This document shows, piece after piece, positions 14,494 through 24,241 of a stretch of DNA of 51,544 nt. Source of the stretch: Pseudomonadota bacterium. Lineage in GTDB: Bacteria > Pseudomonadota > Gammaproteobacteria > Steroidobacterales > Steroidobacteraceae. Below the pieces are notes generated by a model. The model did no database searches, was not told the origin of the DNA, and saw only the letters and a program-made list of their open reading frames with translations. The stretch covers positions 1-51,544 of the forward strand of contig JANXUT010000051.1 of NCBI GenBank assembly GCA_025356075.1, read 5' to 3'. The stretch's first letter is position 1. Each line of letters begins with the position of its first letter. The translations under genes were made by a program, and so were the position numbers.

Positions 14494-17400
14494 TCAGCCG
14501 CGACCGGGCGCAGCCCACTCGCGCCAGCCCGCGTGCAGCGGAAAGTAGAGCCCGAGACGGATGGGATGGCGCCGGTCGCGGCCACCGAGGAGCTCGGCGT
14601 ACGCCTCGAGCTGCTCGCGGTAGCGGACCTGTTCCTGGTCGAGGAACGCGGCCAGGTCGGTCCCCTCGTGCAGGCTCGTCTTGAAGTCGACGATCCAGCG
14701 CACGCCCGTCGCAGCGACGAAGCTGCGGTCAATGCGAAGCGCCATCACCTGCCGCCCGCGCAGCGCCGAGAGGTCGAGCTCGCTCTCGACCTCGGTGTGC
14801 GTGGGATCAAAAAGCCACTGGCCGCGGGGATCGGCGAGCGTCCCCTCGAGCGCGCGGCGCACGCGCTCGAGCGAGCGCTCGAGCGCCTCGGGCCCGACGC
14901 CGAGCTCGCCGAGCCGACGCGCCCACGCGCCGACGCGCGCGGGATCCTTGAGCGCGGCGAGCGAGTGCGTGCTCGCCCGCTCGAGCTCCTCGTGGACGAC
15001 GGTGCCGACGTGGCGGGCGGCCGGGGTCACCCACTCGAACTCGAACTCGGTGGGACCTGCCGCTCGCGGCGGGTCGGTGAGGAGCGTCACGGCCGCCGCG
15101 GGCGCCGGCACCCTGAAATCCTCCGCGAGCCTCAATAGTGCGGGCGCGCGGCTCAAGCTCGCCGCGCCCACTGCCGGTGCCGCGCCTCGCCTCGGCACGA
15201 CACCCGCGCCGATCGCGGGCCAGAGCTTCGCGAGCAGGCTCGCGCTGTCGGGCTTCGGCGGCGCGCCGGCCGCGGGCCCACCCTCGGTCGTCCTGATGTT
15301 GCCGGCGAGGTAGAGCCGCTCCTTCGCGCGGGTCGCCGCGACGTAGAGGAGGCGTCCGCGCTCAAGCTCGCCGCGCTCCTTCTCGAGTGACTTGAGCCAG
15401 TCCTCGAGCGCATCGCGCTCGGCGGCGCCGGCGCGCTTGGGTGCGAGCACGAGCGCGGGACCGCCGTCCGCGCGCGCGAACTCGAGCCAGCGGAGCAAGC
15501 GCGCCTCCTCGGCGCGCGTGCGCCGGCCAAGTCCCGTCAGCACGACGACGTCCCACTCGAGTCCCTTCGCGCGGTGCACGGTGAGCAGCTGCAGGCTATC
15601 GTCGGCCGCGGGATCCGGCGCCGCGTACAGGCGCTCGAGCGCCTCCTCGAGCCGCGGCGGATCCTCGAGGTCCGCGCCCGCCTCGAGCGACTCGAGCTGC
15701 GCGAAGAAGCTCTCGGCGTTGTCGAGGTCGGCGGCATCGGTCAACGTCGCAGGTCCGCCGAGCGCGAGCCAGGCGGCCTCGACGGTCGCGGCGAGCGAGC
15801 GCCGGCCGCGTTCGCCCTCGGCGGCCTCGAGCACCGCGCGCGTCCCCTCGAGGCGGGCGCGCTCAGCGGGCGAGAGGCGCTCGAGCCGCGGCTCCTCGCG
15901 GAGCAATGCCGCGAGCGTCGCGCCCGGGGAGTCCATCGCAAGCTCGGCGAGCGCCTCGAGCGGCAGCCCGCACCAGGGAGCCCTGAGGCACGCGAGCCAC
16001 GCGATCCGGTCCGCGCGATGCAGCAGTGCCCGGGTCAGCGCGATGAGGTCCCGCACCGCCGGCCGCTCGGCCAGCGGCACGAGATCGACGCCCTGGAAGG
16101 CGATGCCGCGCGCTTTGAGCGCGTGCGCGGCGGCGCCGAGCGAGCTCCTCGCCTGGCCGAGCACGGCGATCTTCGCGGTCGGGCTCCTGGCCCGCTCGGC
16201 CGCGACGATGGCGGCGACCTCCGTCGCCTCCTCGGCCGGGCCGGCGTCCGCGAGGACGTGCACGCGCACGCCTGAGTCCGCCGTCGCCGCGCGCACCGCG
16301 TGCGAGGCGCAGTACGGCACCGCGCCCCGCGCGAGGTCCTCCGCCGCGGGCAGCACCCGCGCGAATGTCGCGTTGACCCACTCGACGATGGCCGGGCGCG
16401 AGCGGAAGTTCGCGACGAGCGTGAGGGGCTCGAGTACCACCGAACCGAGTCCCGCACGGCGCACCTTGAGGAAGAGGCCGACGTCGGCCTCGCGAAACGC
16501 ATAGATCGACTGCATCGGATCGCCGACCAGGAAGAGCGTGCGGCCATCACCCGGCTGCCAGCCGCCCGTGAGGCGCTCAAGCAGCGCCACCTGCGCGACC
16601 GAGGTGTCCTGGAACTCATCGACCAGCAGGTGCTGGATGCGGTAGTCGAGCTCGAGCGTGAGGTCGGTGGGCTCCTCCGGCGAGCCGAGTGCCTCGAGCG
16701 CCGAGTGCTGCACGGCCGCGAAGTCGACGACGCCCGCGGCAGTGAACACCGCCGCGAGGCGCGCGGCGGCGGCGATGAGCACCGCATGGAGCGCGGCGAG
16801 CACGCGCCACTGCGCCTCGTCGTAGGCAGGCGGCGGCAGAGCGCCGATCTCCCCGACCACCGCCTCGAGTCCCTCGAGCGCGCCGAGCTCGGCGAGCAGC
16901 GCGAGGAACGCCTGCTTGTCGGCCTTCGCCTCCGGCGGGAAGCCCTCGTTCTTGGTCGCGACCTTGCGCAACGTGCCGCCCTTCGTGAGTAGGAGCGTGG
17001 CGAGCGCCTGCCACGCGGCTAGCGCCTCGGGCTGGGTCGTGAGCCCGGCGGCGCCCCGCGTGGCGCACAGGCGCGCGAGCAGGCCCGCTCCCGCCGGTGG
17101 CGCGGGATGGCGCTGGAACGCGCCAAGCGCGAGTGCCACGAGCCGCGCGAGGAGCTCCACCGGCAGCTGACCCGCCGCGTGCGACAGCCCCGCGGCGATG
17201 AGCGCGTGCAGCGCATCCTCGAGCGCGGCGCGAAGGCCCGCATCGTCCGTGCCGCCCGCCCCCGGCAGCACGAGCCTGAGCCAGCGGTCGCGGCTCGCGA
17301 GCATCGAGGCGAGCAGCGGCTCGAGCCGATCGACCTCGTTGTCGAGGTGCTCGAGCACGGTCGCGAGCGCCTCCGCGAGCGCGCCACCGGACTCAAGCTC

Positions 17401-17889
17401 CGCGATCGTCGCGCGCGCGGCGCGCGCGTAGAGCTCCTCGGGGCGCGCGGCGATGGCGAGACTCGCGCCCGCGCGCGAGAGGATCGGCAGGCGCCCCGCG
17501 AGCCAGTGGTTGAGCGAATCGATCGTCTGGACCTTGAGCCTTGCCGGCTGGGCGAGGAGCTGCCAGCCGCGCGCGGCATCGACGGTGAGAACCTCCCGGG
17601 CGAGCTCAAGGGTGAGCGCATCGGCGGGATTCCTCGGCGTCGCGCCTTCCTTCGCGCCCGTGAGCGCCGCGACGATCTTCTCGCGCATCTCACCGGTCGC
17701 CTTGCGCGTGAAGGTGATCGCGAGCACCGACTCGGGGTGCTCGGTCGTCGCGAGGAGCCTGAGGAATCGCTGGGTCAGGAGCGTCGTCTTCCCCGAGCCC
17801 GCCGGCGCCTCGACGATGAACGAGCGCGTCGGTGCGAGCGCGGCGCGGCGCGCCTCGGCATCGGGGGCGACGGGCACGGGCGCGCTCAT
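14494..17889 (-). CDS. UvrD/AddA-like helicase-nuclease
   Basis: 1131 residues from ATG 17889. Superfamily 1 helicase motifs are clear: Walker A APAGSGKTT (Lys34), motif Ia AITFTRKATGEMREKI, Walker B HLLVDEFQDTS, motif III FLVGDPMQSIYAFREAD, and motifs V-VI LLTVHRAKGLEWDVVVL and LLYVAATRAKERLYL. The C-terminus carries a PD-(D/E)XK nuclease, seen in WIVDFKTSLHEGTDL and QVRYREQLEAYAELL. This is the AddA arrangement, and with the neighbouring AddB-like protein it should process double-strand DNA ends for recombination. It overlaps that gene by ATGA. Specific symbols are withheld because this proteobacterial pair is only distantly related to Bacillus AddAB. Confidence 0.9.
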   Translation of the reverse strand: MSAPVPVAPDAEARRAALAPTRSFIVEAPAGSGKTTLLTQRFLRLLATTEHPESVLAITFTRKATGEMREKIVAALTGAKEGATPRNPADALTLELAREVLTVDAARGWQLLAQPARLKVQTIDSLNHWLAGRLPILSRAGASLAIAARPEELYARAARATIAELESGGALAEALATVLEHLDNEVDRLEPLLASMLASRDRWLRLVLPGAGGTDDAGLRAALEDALHALIAAGLSHAAGQLPVELLARLVALALGAFQRHPAPPAGAGLLARLCATRGAAGLTTQPEALAAWQALATLLLTKGGTLRKVATKNEGFPPEAKADKQAFLALLAELGALEGLEAVVGEIGALPPPAYDEAQWRVLAALHAVLIAAAARLAAVFTAAGVVDFAAVQHSALEALGSPEEPTDLTLELDYRIQHLLVDEFQDTSVAQVALLERLTGGWQPGDGRTLFLVGDPMQSIYAFREADVGLFLKVRRAGLGSVVLEPLTLVANFRSRPAIVEWVNATFARVLPAAEDLARGAVPYCASHAVRAATADSGVRVHVLADAGPAEEATEVAAIVAAERARSPTAKIAVLGQARSSLGAAAHALKARGIAFQGVDLVPLAERPAVRDLIALTRALLHRADRIAWLACLRAPWCGLPLEALAELAMDSPGATLAALLREEPRLERLSPAERARLEGTRAVLEAAEGERGRRSLAATVEAAWLALGGPATLTDAADLDNAESFFAQLESLEAGADLEDPPRLEEALERLYAAPDPAADDSLQLLTVHRAKGLEWDVVVLTGLGRRTRAEEARLLRWLEFARADGGPALVLAPKRAGAAERDALEDWLKSLEKERGELERGRLLYVAATRAKERLYLAGNIRTTEGGPAAGAPPKPDSASLLAKLWPAIGAGVVPRRGAAPAVGAASLSRAPALLRLAEDFRVPAPAAAVTLLTDPPRAAGPTEFEFEWVTPAARHVGTVVHEELERASTHSLAALKDPARVGAWARRLGELGVGPEALERSLERVRRALEGTLADPRGQWLFDPTHTEVESELDLSALRGRQVMALRIDRSFVAATGVRWIVDFKTSLHEGTDLAAFLDQEQVRYREQLEAYAELLGGRDRRHPIRLGLYFPLHAGWREWAAPGRG

Positions 17890-20573
17890 GGCTCGCCCTC
17901 GGCCCCGCCATCGCCTGCATCCGCAGGCGCGGCGAGTGAGCGCTCATCGATGCGGCACAGAGGCGCCAGCGCACAGTACTCGCACGCCCCGTCGGCGGGA
18001 TCGACGCGCGCCTCCCCGGCCGCGAACTCGCTCGCGAGCCGCGCCGCGACCTCGCGCCACTCGGCGAGCACGTCGGCGAAGGTGCGGGTGCGAAGCGCCG
18101 GCTGGCGCGCGCGCGCGAGCGAGCGCACGTCCGGCAGGATCGCCTCGCGCGCGGCGAGGCCGACGAACTTGCGCCTGAGCCCAAGCGGCAGGCGCGCGAT
18201 CGCGACCGCCGCAGGGGGCTCCTCGCGAAAGGCCGCGTACACCGCGAGCTGCAGCGCATCCGGGCGCTCGCCCACCCAGCGCCGCGGCGTCGCCCGCCCG
18301 GTCTTGTAGTCGAGGATCACCGTCGTGCCGTCAGCGAGCGCGTCCAGGCGATCGAGGCGTATCGAGAGCGGGTGCGAGGCGAGCTCGAGGTTCTGCTTCT
18401 CCTCGGTCGCCTGCACCGTGAAGGGCTCGCGCTCGAGCTCCACCGCCGCGAGCCCGAGGATCGCGCGCGTGAGCCAGCGCGCCTCGAGGAGCCTCAATCG
18501 CCCGCCCGGCAGGTAGCCGCGGTAGCTGGCGAACGCCGCCGCGACCGAGGCCTCCGCGCGCGCGGCGCGGCCGGGCGCATCGAGGAGCGCGAGCGCCGCC
18601 TGCGAGCCAAGAGCGCGCCAGAAACGCGCCAGCGCATCGTGCGCGAGGTCGCCGCGCACGCGCCGCGGCAATCCCGTGCCCGGACTCTCGAGGGGCTCGG
18701 CGCCGAGCCTGAGCTCCGCGCCCGCCTTGAACGGGCACGCCGACTGGCGCTCGAGCGCGCGCACGCCGCCGTGGAACCTCACTCCCGCCGCGATTCGCGG
18801 CAGAGCGCCGGCCGGCATCGGCACGAGCGCCGAGCGCGCGTGGATCTCCCGCGCGCGCGCCGGCCTCACCGGCCAGGCCGCGGCGGCCGGGGCCCCGGGC
18901 AGGAGGCCGGACGGCAAGAGGCGCGCATCGCCCTCCTCGCGCGCGACGCTGAGGACGAGCTCGGGGGTCGAGCGAGTGAACCCCGCGAGCGCTGCGCGGG
19001 CGGCGCTGAGCATCGCCTCGGCGCCGGCGCCCGGCATGCCGCGCGCGCGCTGCAGGCGCTGCGGCAGGAACGCGTTCGGCGCGCTCGGCCCCGGGAACCG
19101 GTCGGCGGTGAGCCCGGCGACGAAGAGCCCGTCGAACGGAAGTCCCGGGTCCTCGAGCGTCTCGAGCACGAGCACGGGCGGCGCGCCGATCGCCGGCTCG
19201 AACGGGGTCGCCCCGACGAGCGCCTCGAGCTCGGCGCGCGCTCCTGCCGCGCCGAGCGGCGCCAGCACCCGGCCGAGGCCGGCGAAGCGCTCGAGCGCCG
19301 CGTAGAAGCCGCGCGCCGCCTGGTATTCGAGCGTGCCGAGCTCGCGCCCGAGCGGCCAGCCGAGCGCCCGCAGCGCCCGCGGCCAGAGCTCCGCCCAGCT
19401 CGCGGCGCTGCGCCGGCCGGCGCCGCCGAGCGTGCGCCTGAGCTCACCGAGCGACTCAGCGAACGCGCGAACGCCGAGCGCGCTCGCCTTCATGCGCCCG
19501 AGCACCTCCTCCGCCGGGATCTCGCGCGTGCCGAGGCGCCTGAGCTCCGCATCGAGCGCGGCCGCCCGCGAGGCCCACGCCGAGGCATCGAGCCCGGGAT
19601 CCGGCGAGCGCAGGTAGGGCGAGCGCAGCACGCGGCCGAGGGTCAGGAGGTCGAGGCTGCGCCCGCCGAGCGCGAGCACATCGAGCGCGACGGTGACGAG
19701 GGCGTAGTCGGCGAGCGTCCGGTCACGCGCGAATGCGAACGGTCGCGCATCGAGCGCGCCCGGCGCCTGCTGCGCCGGCGCGAGCCGGTCGGTCAGCAGG
19801 CGCCGAAGCGCCGCGCCGCGCGTCCCAAGATCGGGCACGATGACGCCGAGCTGCGCGTCCGGGTTCCCCGCCAGGCGCTCGTGCAGCCAGCCCGCGAGCT
19901 CCTCGAGCTCGAGCGTCGGGCTTGGCGCCTCGCGGCGCACGATCGTGGCGGGTCCCGCCTCGACGGTGAGCTCGAGCGTCGGCGTGCCGGCGGCGTTGAG
20001 CGCCTGGATGAGCGCGGCGAGCGCGGGAGTCGGCGTCCCGAAGCCGTGCAGCCCGATCGGCCGCGCGGCGGGCGCGCCGCCGCCGAAGAGCTCCTTGGCA
20101 TTCCCCGTCACGTGCGCCGCGAGATCGGCGCGCGCGATCACCCCGCCCGCACGGCAGTGCGCCTTGAACCCCTCCGCCCAGCCACGAAACGCGAGCTGCT
20201 CGGGGCTCGCGCCCTCGAGGCTCGCGGCATCGATCCGAAAGTCCGCGAGCAGTGCCGACGCGCGCTCCGCCTCGGTCGCGGCGGCGCTGACGCTGATGAG
20301 GCCCTCGCCCGCCCGGCTCTCCTCGACGATGAGCTGCCAGAGCCGGCTCGCGGCCTCGGGCTCGAGCAGGGCGGGCCGCCGGTCGAGGCGCCGGAACGCC
20401 CGCTCGAGCCAGGGCCCAAGCGGCAGGATCGGCGGCGTCGGCCAGGCGCTCTCGCCGGCGCGCGCGCGGGCGCGCCCGAGCCGCGCCTTCAGCCCCTCGG
20501 CCTGGCGCGCCGTCGCCGTGAGGATCTCGCCGCCCGCCGCGAGGAGCGCCGCATGGCTCCTGAGCGCGTTCAC
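17886..20573 (-). CDS. AddB-like PD-(D/E)XK nuclease, probable DNA repair protein
   Basis: 895 residues from GTG 20573, beginning one base after the aminotransferase stop; a longer frame inside that gene is rejected. The N-terminal half is a UvrD-like fold without a Walker A motif. The C-terminus is a PD-(D/E)XK nuclease (VILDYKTGRATPRRW, DALQLAVYA). A Cys in QSACPFK together with CEYCALAPLC near the end makes the four-cysteine pattern of an AddB/Cas4-type iron-sulfur nuclease. It resembles the proteobacterial 'probable DNA repair protein' family that pairs with UvrD-like helicases. The four-base overlap with the AddA-like gene indicates a complex made in equal amounts. Confidence 0.85.
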   Translation of the reverse strand: MNALRSHAALLAAGGEILTATARQAEGLKARLGRARARAGESAWPTPPILPLGPWLERAFRRLDRRPALLEPEAASRLWQLIVEESRAGEGLISVSAAATEAERASALLADFRIDAASLEGASPEQLAFRGWAEGFKAHCRAGGVIARADLAAHVTGNAKELFGGGAPAARPIGLHGFGTPTPALAALIQALNAAGTPTLELTVEAGPATIVRREAPSPTLELEELAGWLHERLAGNPDAQLGVIVPDLGTRGAALRRLLTDRLAPAQQAPGALDARPFAFARDRTLADYALVTVALDVLALGGRSLDLLTLGRVLRSPYLRSPDPGLDASAWASRAAALDAELRRLGTREIPAEEVLGRMKASALGVRAFAESLGELRRTLGGAGRRSAASWAELWPRALRALGWPLGRELGTLEYQAARGFYAALERFAGLGRVLAPLGAAGARAELEALVGATPFEPAIGAPPVLVLETLEDPGLPFDGLFVAGLTADRFPGPSAPNAFLPQRLQRARGMPGAGAEAMLSAARAALAGFTRSTPELVLSVAREEGDARLLPSGLLPGAPAAAAWPVRPARAREIHARSALVPMPAGALPRIAAGVRFHGGVRALERQSACPFKAGAELRLGAEPLESPGTGLPRRVRGDLAHDALARFWRALGSQAALALLDAPGRAARAEASVAAAFASYRGYLPGGRLRLLEARWLTRAILGLAAVELEREPFTVQATEEKQNLELASHPLSIRLDRLDALADGTTVILDYKTGRATPRRWVGERPDALQLAVYAAFREEPPAAVAIARLPLGLRRKFVGLAAREAILPDVRSLARARQPALRTRTFADVLAEWREVAARLASEFAAGEARVDPADGACEYCALAPLCRIDERSLAAPADAGDGGAEGEP

Positions 20574-20574
20574 C

Positions 20575-21843
20575 TCACTCCCGCGCGACGACCCTGAGGG
20601 AACCGGTGGGGCGCGCGGCCTCGGCCTGCGCGTAGACCTCGAGCTGCGCCTCGATGCGCTCGAACACATCGCGAAGGACCGCCGACTCCGGCAGGTTCGT
20701 CACGCGAAAGTGGCTCGCGTAGGGCGCATTGAAGCTGACCCCGGGCGCAACGACCACGTGCTTGTGCTCGAGAAGATCGAGTGCGAAGGCCTGGTCGTCA
20801 AAGCCCGGGAGGCTGCCGGGCTTCACTCCGATGAACGCGTACATCGAGCCCATGGGCTTAACGAGTTCGAGGAAGCGGCTCGCGGCAACCGCCTCGAGGA
20901 TCGCGCGGCGCGATTCGTGGAGCCGCCCGCCGGGACGGGTGAGCTCGCGGATACTCTGGTGGCCGCCGAGCGCGGTCTGCACCGCCCACTGGCCCGGCAC
21001 GTTCGCGCAGAGCCGCAGCGAGCTTAGGAGCTCGAGCGCGCTCAGGTACTCGCTCGCGCCCTCGCGCTCGCCGCTCAACACCGCCCAGCCGACCCGGTAG
21101 CCGCAGGCGCGGTAGATCTTCGAGAGCCCCGACAAGGTGACGCAGAGCGTGTCGTGCACGAGGCTCGCCATCGGCACGAACTCGGCACCCTCGTAGGTCA
21201 TCTGATCGTAGATCTCGTCGGAGAACACGACCAGGCGATGGCGCTCGGCGAGGCGCGCGATCGCGCTCAGCACCTCCTTGCTGTAGACGGCGCCGGTCGG
21301 GTTATTCGGGTTGATGATGACGATCGCGCGCGTGCGCCGCGTGATCAGCGCCTCGATCGCGGCGGGGTCCGGCAGCCAGCCCTCGGCAGCCGCGCACGGG
21401 TAGTGGACCGCCCGGCCGCGGTTGAGCAGCGTCGCCGCCGTCCAGAGCGGGTAGTCGGGGCTCGGGATCAGCACCTCATCGCCATCGTTGAGGAGCCCGC
21501 GCAGCGTCAGGTCGATGAGCTCGGAGACGCCATTGCCGATGAACACGTCCTCGACGGTGATGCCCTTCAGTCCCCGCTCCTGCTGCTGCATGACGATCGC
21601 CTCGCGCGCCGGGAAGATTCCCTTCTGGTGCACGTAGCCCTCGGCGAGCTTCAGGTTCTCGATGATCGCGAGCCGCATGGTCTCCGGCGTCCGAAAGCCG
21701 AAGGCGCCGGGGTTGCCGATGTTGAGCGAGACGACCTCGTAGCCCAAGCGCTCCAGCTCGTAGGCGCGCCGCGCGAGCTGGCCGCGGATCTCGTAGCGGA
21801 CGTGGCTGAGTGCCGCGCTCGCGCGAACGGTGGGCTTCGTCAT
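20575..21843 (-). CDS. AlaA-like class I aminotransferase (glutamate-pyruvate type)
   Basis: 422 residues from ATG 21843 (MTKPTVRASAALSHVRYEIRG). The PLP lysine is Lys242 in LSGLSKIYRACGYR; INPNNPTGAVYSKE and FSDEIYD contribute the Asn and Asp-x-x-Tyr cofactor contacts. Segments LNIGNPGAFGF, VEDVFIGNGVSELI, SPDYPLWTAA and SLRLCANVPGQWAVQTALGG are close to E. coli AlaA, which makes alanine from pyruvate and glutamate. Substrate is assigned by resemblance only. It is followed immediately by the AddB-like gene and probably cotranscribed with it, a non-obvious partnership. A TATTCT hexamer at 21913-21918 (minus) could be a -10 element. Confidence 0.85.
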   Translation of the reverse strand: MTKPTVRASAALSHVRYEIRGQLARRAYELERLGYEVVSLNIGNPGAFGFRTPETMRLAIIENLKLAEGYVHQKGIFPAREAIVMQQQERGLKGITVEDVFIGNGVSELIDLTLRGLLNDGDEVLIPSPDYPLWTAATLLNRGRAVHYPCAAAEGWLPDPAAIEALITRRTRAIVIINPNNPTGAVYSKEVLSAIARLAERHRLVVFSDEIYDQMTYEGAEFVPMASLVHDTLCVTLSGLSKIYRACGYRVGWAVLSGEREGASEYLSALELLSSLRLCANVPGQWAVQTALGGHQSIRELTRPGGRLHESRRAILEAVAASRFLELVKPMGSMYAFIGVKPGSLPGFDDQAFALDLLEHKHVVVAPGVSFNAPYASHFRVTNLPESAVLRDVFERIEAQLEVYAQAEAARPTGSLRVVARE

Positions 21844-21952
21844 CGTGAATCCTGTGGTCGGTCGGGCGCAGGGCAGGCCCGCGGGCCCCAAGGCCGCCGG
21901 CGGACTCCTCTGAGAATAACGCAGCTACCCACCGCCCTGCGTGCCCGGCGTC

Positions 21953-23176
21953 TCAGCCGATGACGCCGCGCGCCTTCAGATCGCCAAGCGCCTGAACGTC
22001 GAGCCCGAGCTCGGCGGCGAGGACCGCCTCGGTGTGCTCGCCAAGGAGCGGCGGCGGGAGTTGGTACTCAAGCACCGTGCGCGAGTAACGGGTCGGGTTT
22101 CGGACCTGGGGCACCGAGCCTGCGAGCGGGTGCGGAAGGTCGAACCGCATCGCCCGGTGCCGCACCTGGGGCTCGGCGAACACGGCCGCCAGGTCGTTGA
22201 TCGGGCCGCACGGCACGGCGGCAGGCGCGAGGAGCGCGATCCAGGCCTTGGTCGAGCGGCGCTTCAGGATCGCCTCGATCGCGGGCACCAGGACGGCGCG
22301 GTTCGCGACCCGCGCGGCGTTGGTCGCGTAGCGCGCGTCCGCGGCGAGCTCGGGCGAGCCTGCGAGCGCGGCGAAGCGCGCGAACTGCCCGTCGTTGCCG
22401 ACCGCGAGCATGAGGTAGCCATCCGCCGTCCCGAACGCCTGGTACGGCACGATGTTCGGGTGGGCCGTCCCCGCCCGGCGCGGGGCGTTACCGGTCAGGA
22501 GGTAGTTGAGGTTCTGGTTCGCGAGCCAGGCGACCTGCGTGTCGAGGAGCGCGAGGTCGATGTACTGGCCGAGCCCCGAACCCGCGCGCTCGTAGAGCGC
22601 GGCGAGGATCGCGCTCACCGCGTACATACCGGTCATGAGGTCCGCGACCGCGACGCCGACCTTCTGCGGCCCCGCGCCCGGGACGCCCTCCGGGACCCCG
22701 GTCAGGCTCATGAGCCCGCCCATGCCCTGGATCATCGCGTCGTACCCGGCGCCCGCCGCATCCGGCCCGTCCTGGCCGAAGGCCGACACGGAGCAGTAGA
22801 TGAGCGCCGGGTTGGTCGCGCTCAGGTCCCGGTACGAGAGCCCGTAGCGCGCCAGTCCCCCGACCTTGAAGTTCTCGACGAAGACATCCGATTGCGCGGC
22901 CAGGGACCGGACGAGCGCCTGCCCCTCCTGCGTCGCAAGGTCGATGGCGAGGGATCGCTTGCCGCGGTTCGCCGAGAGGAAGTACGCGGATTCCTGCGTG
23001 TCGGCGCCGGCGCGATCCTTGAGCCACGGCGGTCCCCAGCCGCGCGTGTCATCGCCGGAGCCCGGCTTCTCGACCTTGTAGACGGTCGCGCCGAAGTCGG
23101 CGAGCGCCTGGGTCGCCCAGGGCCCGGCGAGCACGCGGCTCACGTCGAGTACCTTGATTCCCTTGAGCGGTCCCAC
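21953..23176 (-). CDS. Class III (CaiB/BaiF/Frc family) acyl-CoA transferase
   Basis: 407 residues, the family's usual length, from GTG 23176 with GAGG five bases upstream. Hallmarks include KVLDVSRVLAGPWATQALADFGA, VEKPGSGDDTRGWGPP, ENFKVGGLARYGL and the catalytic Asp180 in VAVADLMTGMYA. The enzyme moves CoA between carboxylic acids through an aspartyl-CoA intermediate in the cytosol. The sequence style resembles glutarate/succinate-type transferases often linked to acyl-CoA dehydrogenases, but no dehydrogenase is adjacent. It sits 96 bases downstream of the opp-like genes and may belong to their transcript. Confidence 0.88.
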   Translation of the reverse strand: MGPLKGIKVLDVSRVLAGPWATQALADFGATVYKVEKPGSGDDTRGWGPPWLKDRAGADTQESAYFLSANRGKRSLAIDLATQEGQALVRSLAAQSDVFVENFKVGGLARYGLSYRDLSATNPALIYCSVSAFGQDGPDAAGAGYDAMIQGMGGLMSLTGVPEGVPGAGPQKVGVAVADLMTGMYAVSAILAALYERAGSGLGQYIDLALLDTQVAWLANQNLNYLLTGNAPRRAGTAHPNIVPYQAFGTADGYLMLAVGNDGQFARFAALAGSPELAADARYATNAARVANRAVLVPAIEAILKRRSTKAWIALLAPAAVPCGPINDLAAVFAEPQVRHRAMRFDLPHPLAGSVPQVRNPTRYSRTVLEYQLPPPLLGEHTEAVLAAELGLDVQALGDLKARGVIG

Positions 23177-23272
23177 GAAGCCTCTTCTCGCGTGTCGAAT
23201 GGAGCGGCGCGCCGCGCGCCCTCAGGCGCCGCACGTTACCTCAACGCGTTCAAATCCCCAACGAGCGCCCAC

Positions 23273-24241
23273 TCACCCGGCCCTCGCCGCCCGCGCGACG
23301 CCCTCGCCCGCCCGCAAGCACGCGACGGCGCGCGTGCTACCGGCCGCCGCGAGCGGCGGTCGCTCAACGGCGCAGCGCCCGATCGCGTGCCGGCAGCGCG
23401 TGCGGAACACGCAGCCCGAGGGCGGCTCGAACGGCGATGCACTCTCGCCCGCCTCGAGCGCGAGTGGCGGGTGCCCGAGGCGCGGCACCGCATCGAGGAG
23501 CAGGCGCGTGTAGGGATGCAGCGGCGCGCCGAAGGCATCCTCCGCGGGCGCGATCTCCATGACGCGCCCGAGGTAGAGCACCATCACGCGCGAGCACAGG
23601 TGCCTCACGAGCGCGAGGTTGTGGCTGATCACCAGCAGCGCAGTGCCCGTCTCGCGCCTCAGCTCCGCGAACAGGTTCACGATCTGTGCCTGCACCGACA
23701 CATCGAGCGCGCTGAAGGGCTCATCGCACACCACGAGCTTCGGTCCCGTGATCATCGCCCGCGCGATCGCGACGCGTTGGCACTGGCCGCCGGAGAGCTC
23801 GTGCGGGTAGCGAGCGCCGTAGCCGGAACCGAGCCCGACCTGCTCCAGCATCGCATCGATGCGCCGCGACCGCTGTGGCGCGGTGAGCGCCGGGGCGTGC
23901 ACGATCAGCGGCTCCGCGATCGAGTCGGCGACGCTGAGCCTCGGATCCAGGCTCGCGACGGGGTCCTGGAACACGACCGTGAGGTCGCGCCTCAGGCGCG
24001 TGAGGTCGGCGGCAGTGAAGGCCGCGATGTCGCGCCCGAGCCATTCGATGGCGCCCGTCGTCGGCGCGATGAGCTTCAGGATCGCGCGCGCGAGCGTCGA
24101 CTTTCCCGAGCCCGACTCACCGACAATGCCGAGCGCCTCCCCCGCCTCGAGCGCAAGCTCGATGCCATCGAGCGCCCTGAGCCGCCGGCCGCCGTCCGGG
24201 TAGACGACGCCGAGGTTCCGCACGTTGAGGAGCGCCGTCAC
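23273..24241 (-). CDS. Oligopeptide/dipeptide ABC transporter ATPase (OppF type)
   Basis: 322 residues from ATG 24241. Walker A GIVGESGSGKSTLARAI, signature LSGGQCQRVAIARAM, Walker B LVVCDEPFSALDV and the H-loop ISHNLALVRHLC are all intact. The C-terminal oligopeptide-type extension with PPSGCVFRTRCRHAIGRC is specific to OppD/OppF-like ATPases. It should form a heterodimer with the adjacent OppD-type ATPase to power uptake. It is the last transporter gene and overlaps oppD by four bases. Confidence 0.92.
   Translation of the reverse strand: MTALLNVRNLGVVYPDGGRRLRALDGIELALEAGEALGIVGESGSGKSTLARAILKLIAPTTGAIEWLGRDIAAFTAADLTRLRRDLTVVFQDPVASLDPRLSVADSIAEPLIVHAPALTAPQRSRRIDAMLEQVGLGSGYGARYPHELSGGQCQRVAIARAMITGPKLVVCDEPFSALDVSVQAQIVNLFAELRRETGTALLVISHNLALVRHLCSRVMVLYLGRVMEIAPAEDAFGAPLHPYTRLLLDAVPRLGHPPLALEAGESASPFEPPSGCVFRTRCRHAIGRCAVERPPLAAAGSTRAVACLRAGEGVARAARAG

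Noticed and set aside
12459-14732. 757-codon minus-strand frame opposite the amidase
   Set aside because: Antisense to a complete amidase-signature enzyme, with low-complexity composition.
18372-20597. 741-codon plus-strand frame opposite the AddB-like gene
   Set aside because: Antisense shadow; composition dominated by Arg, Glu and Ala.
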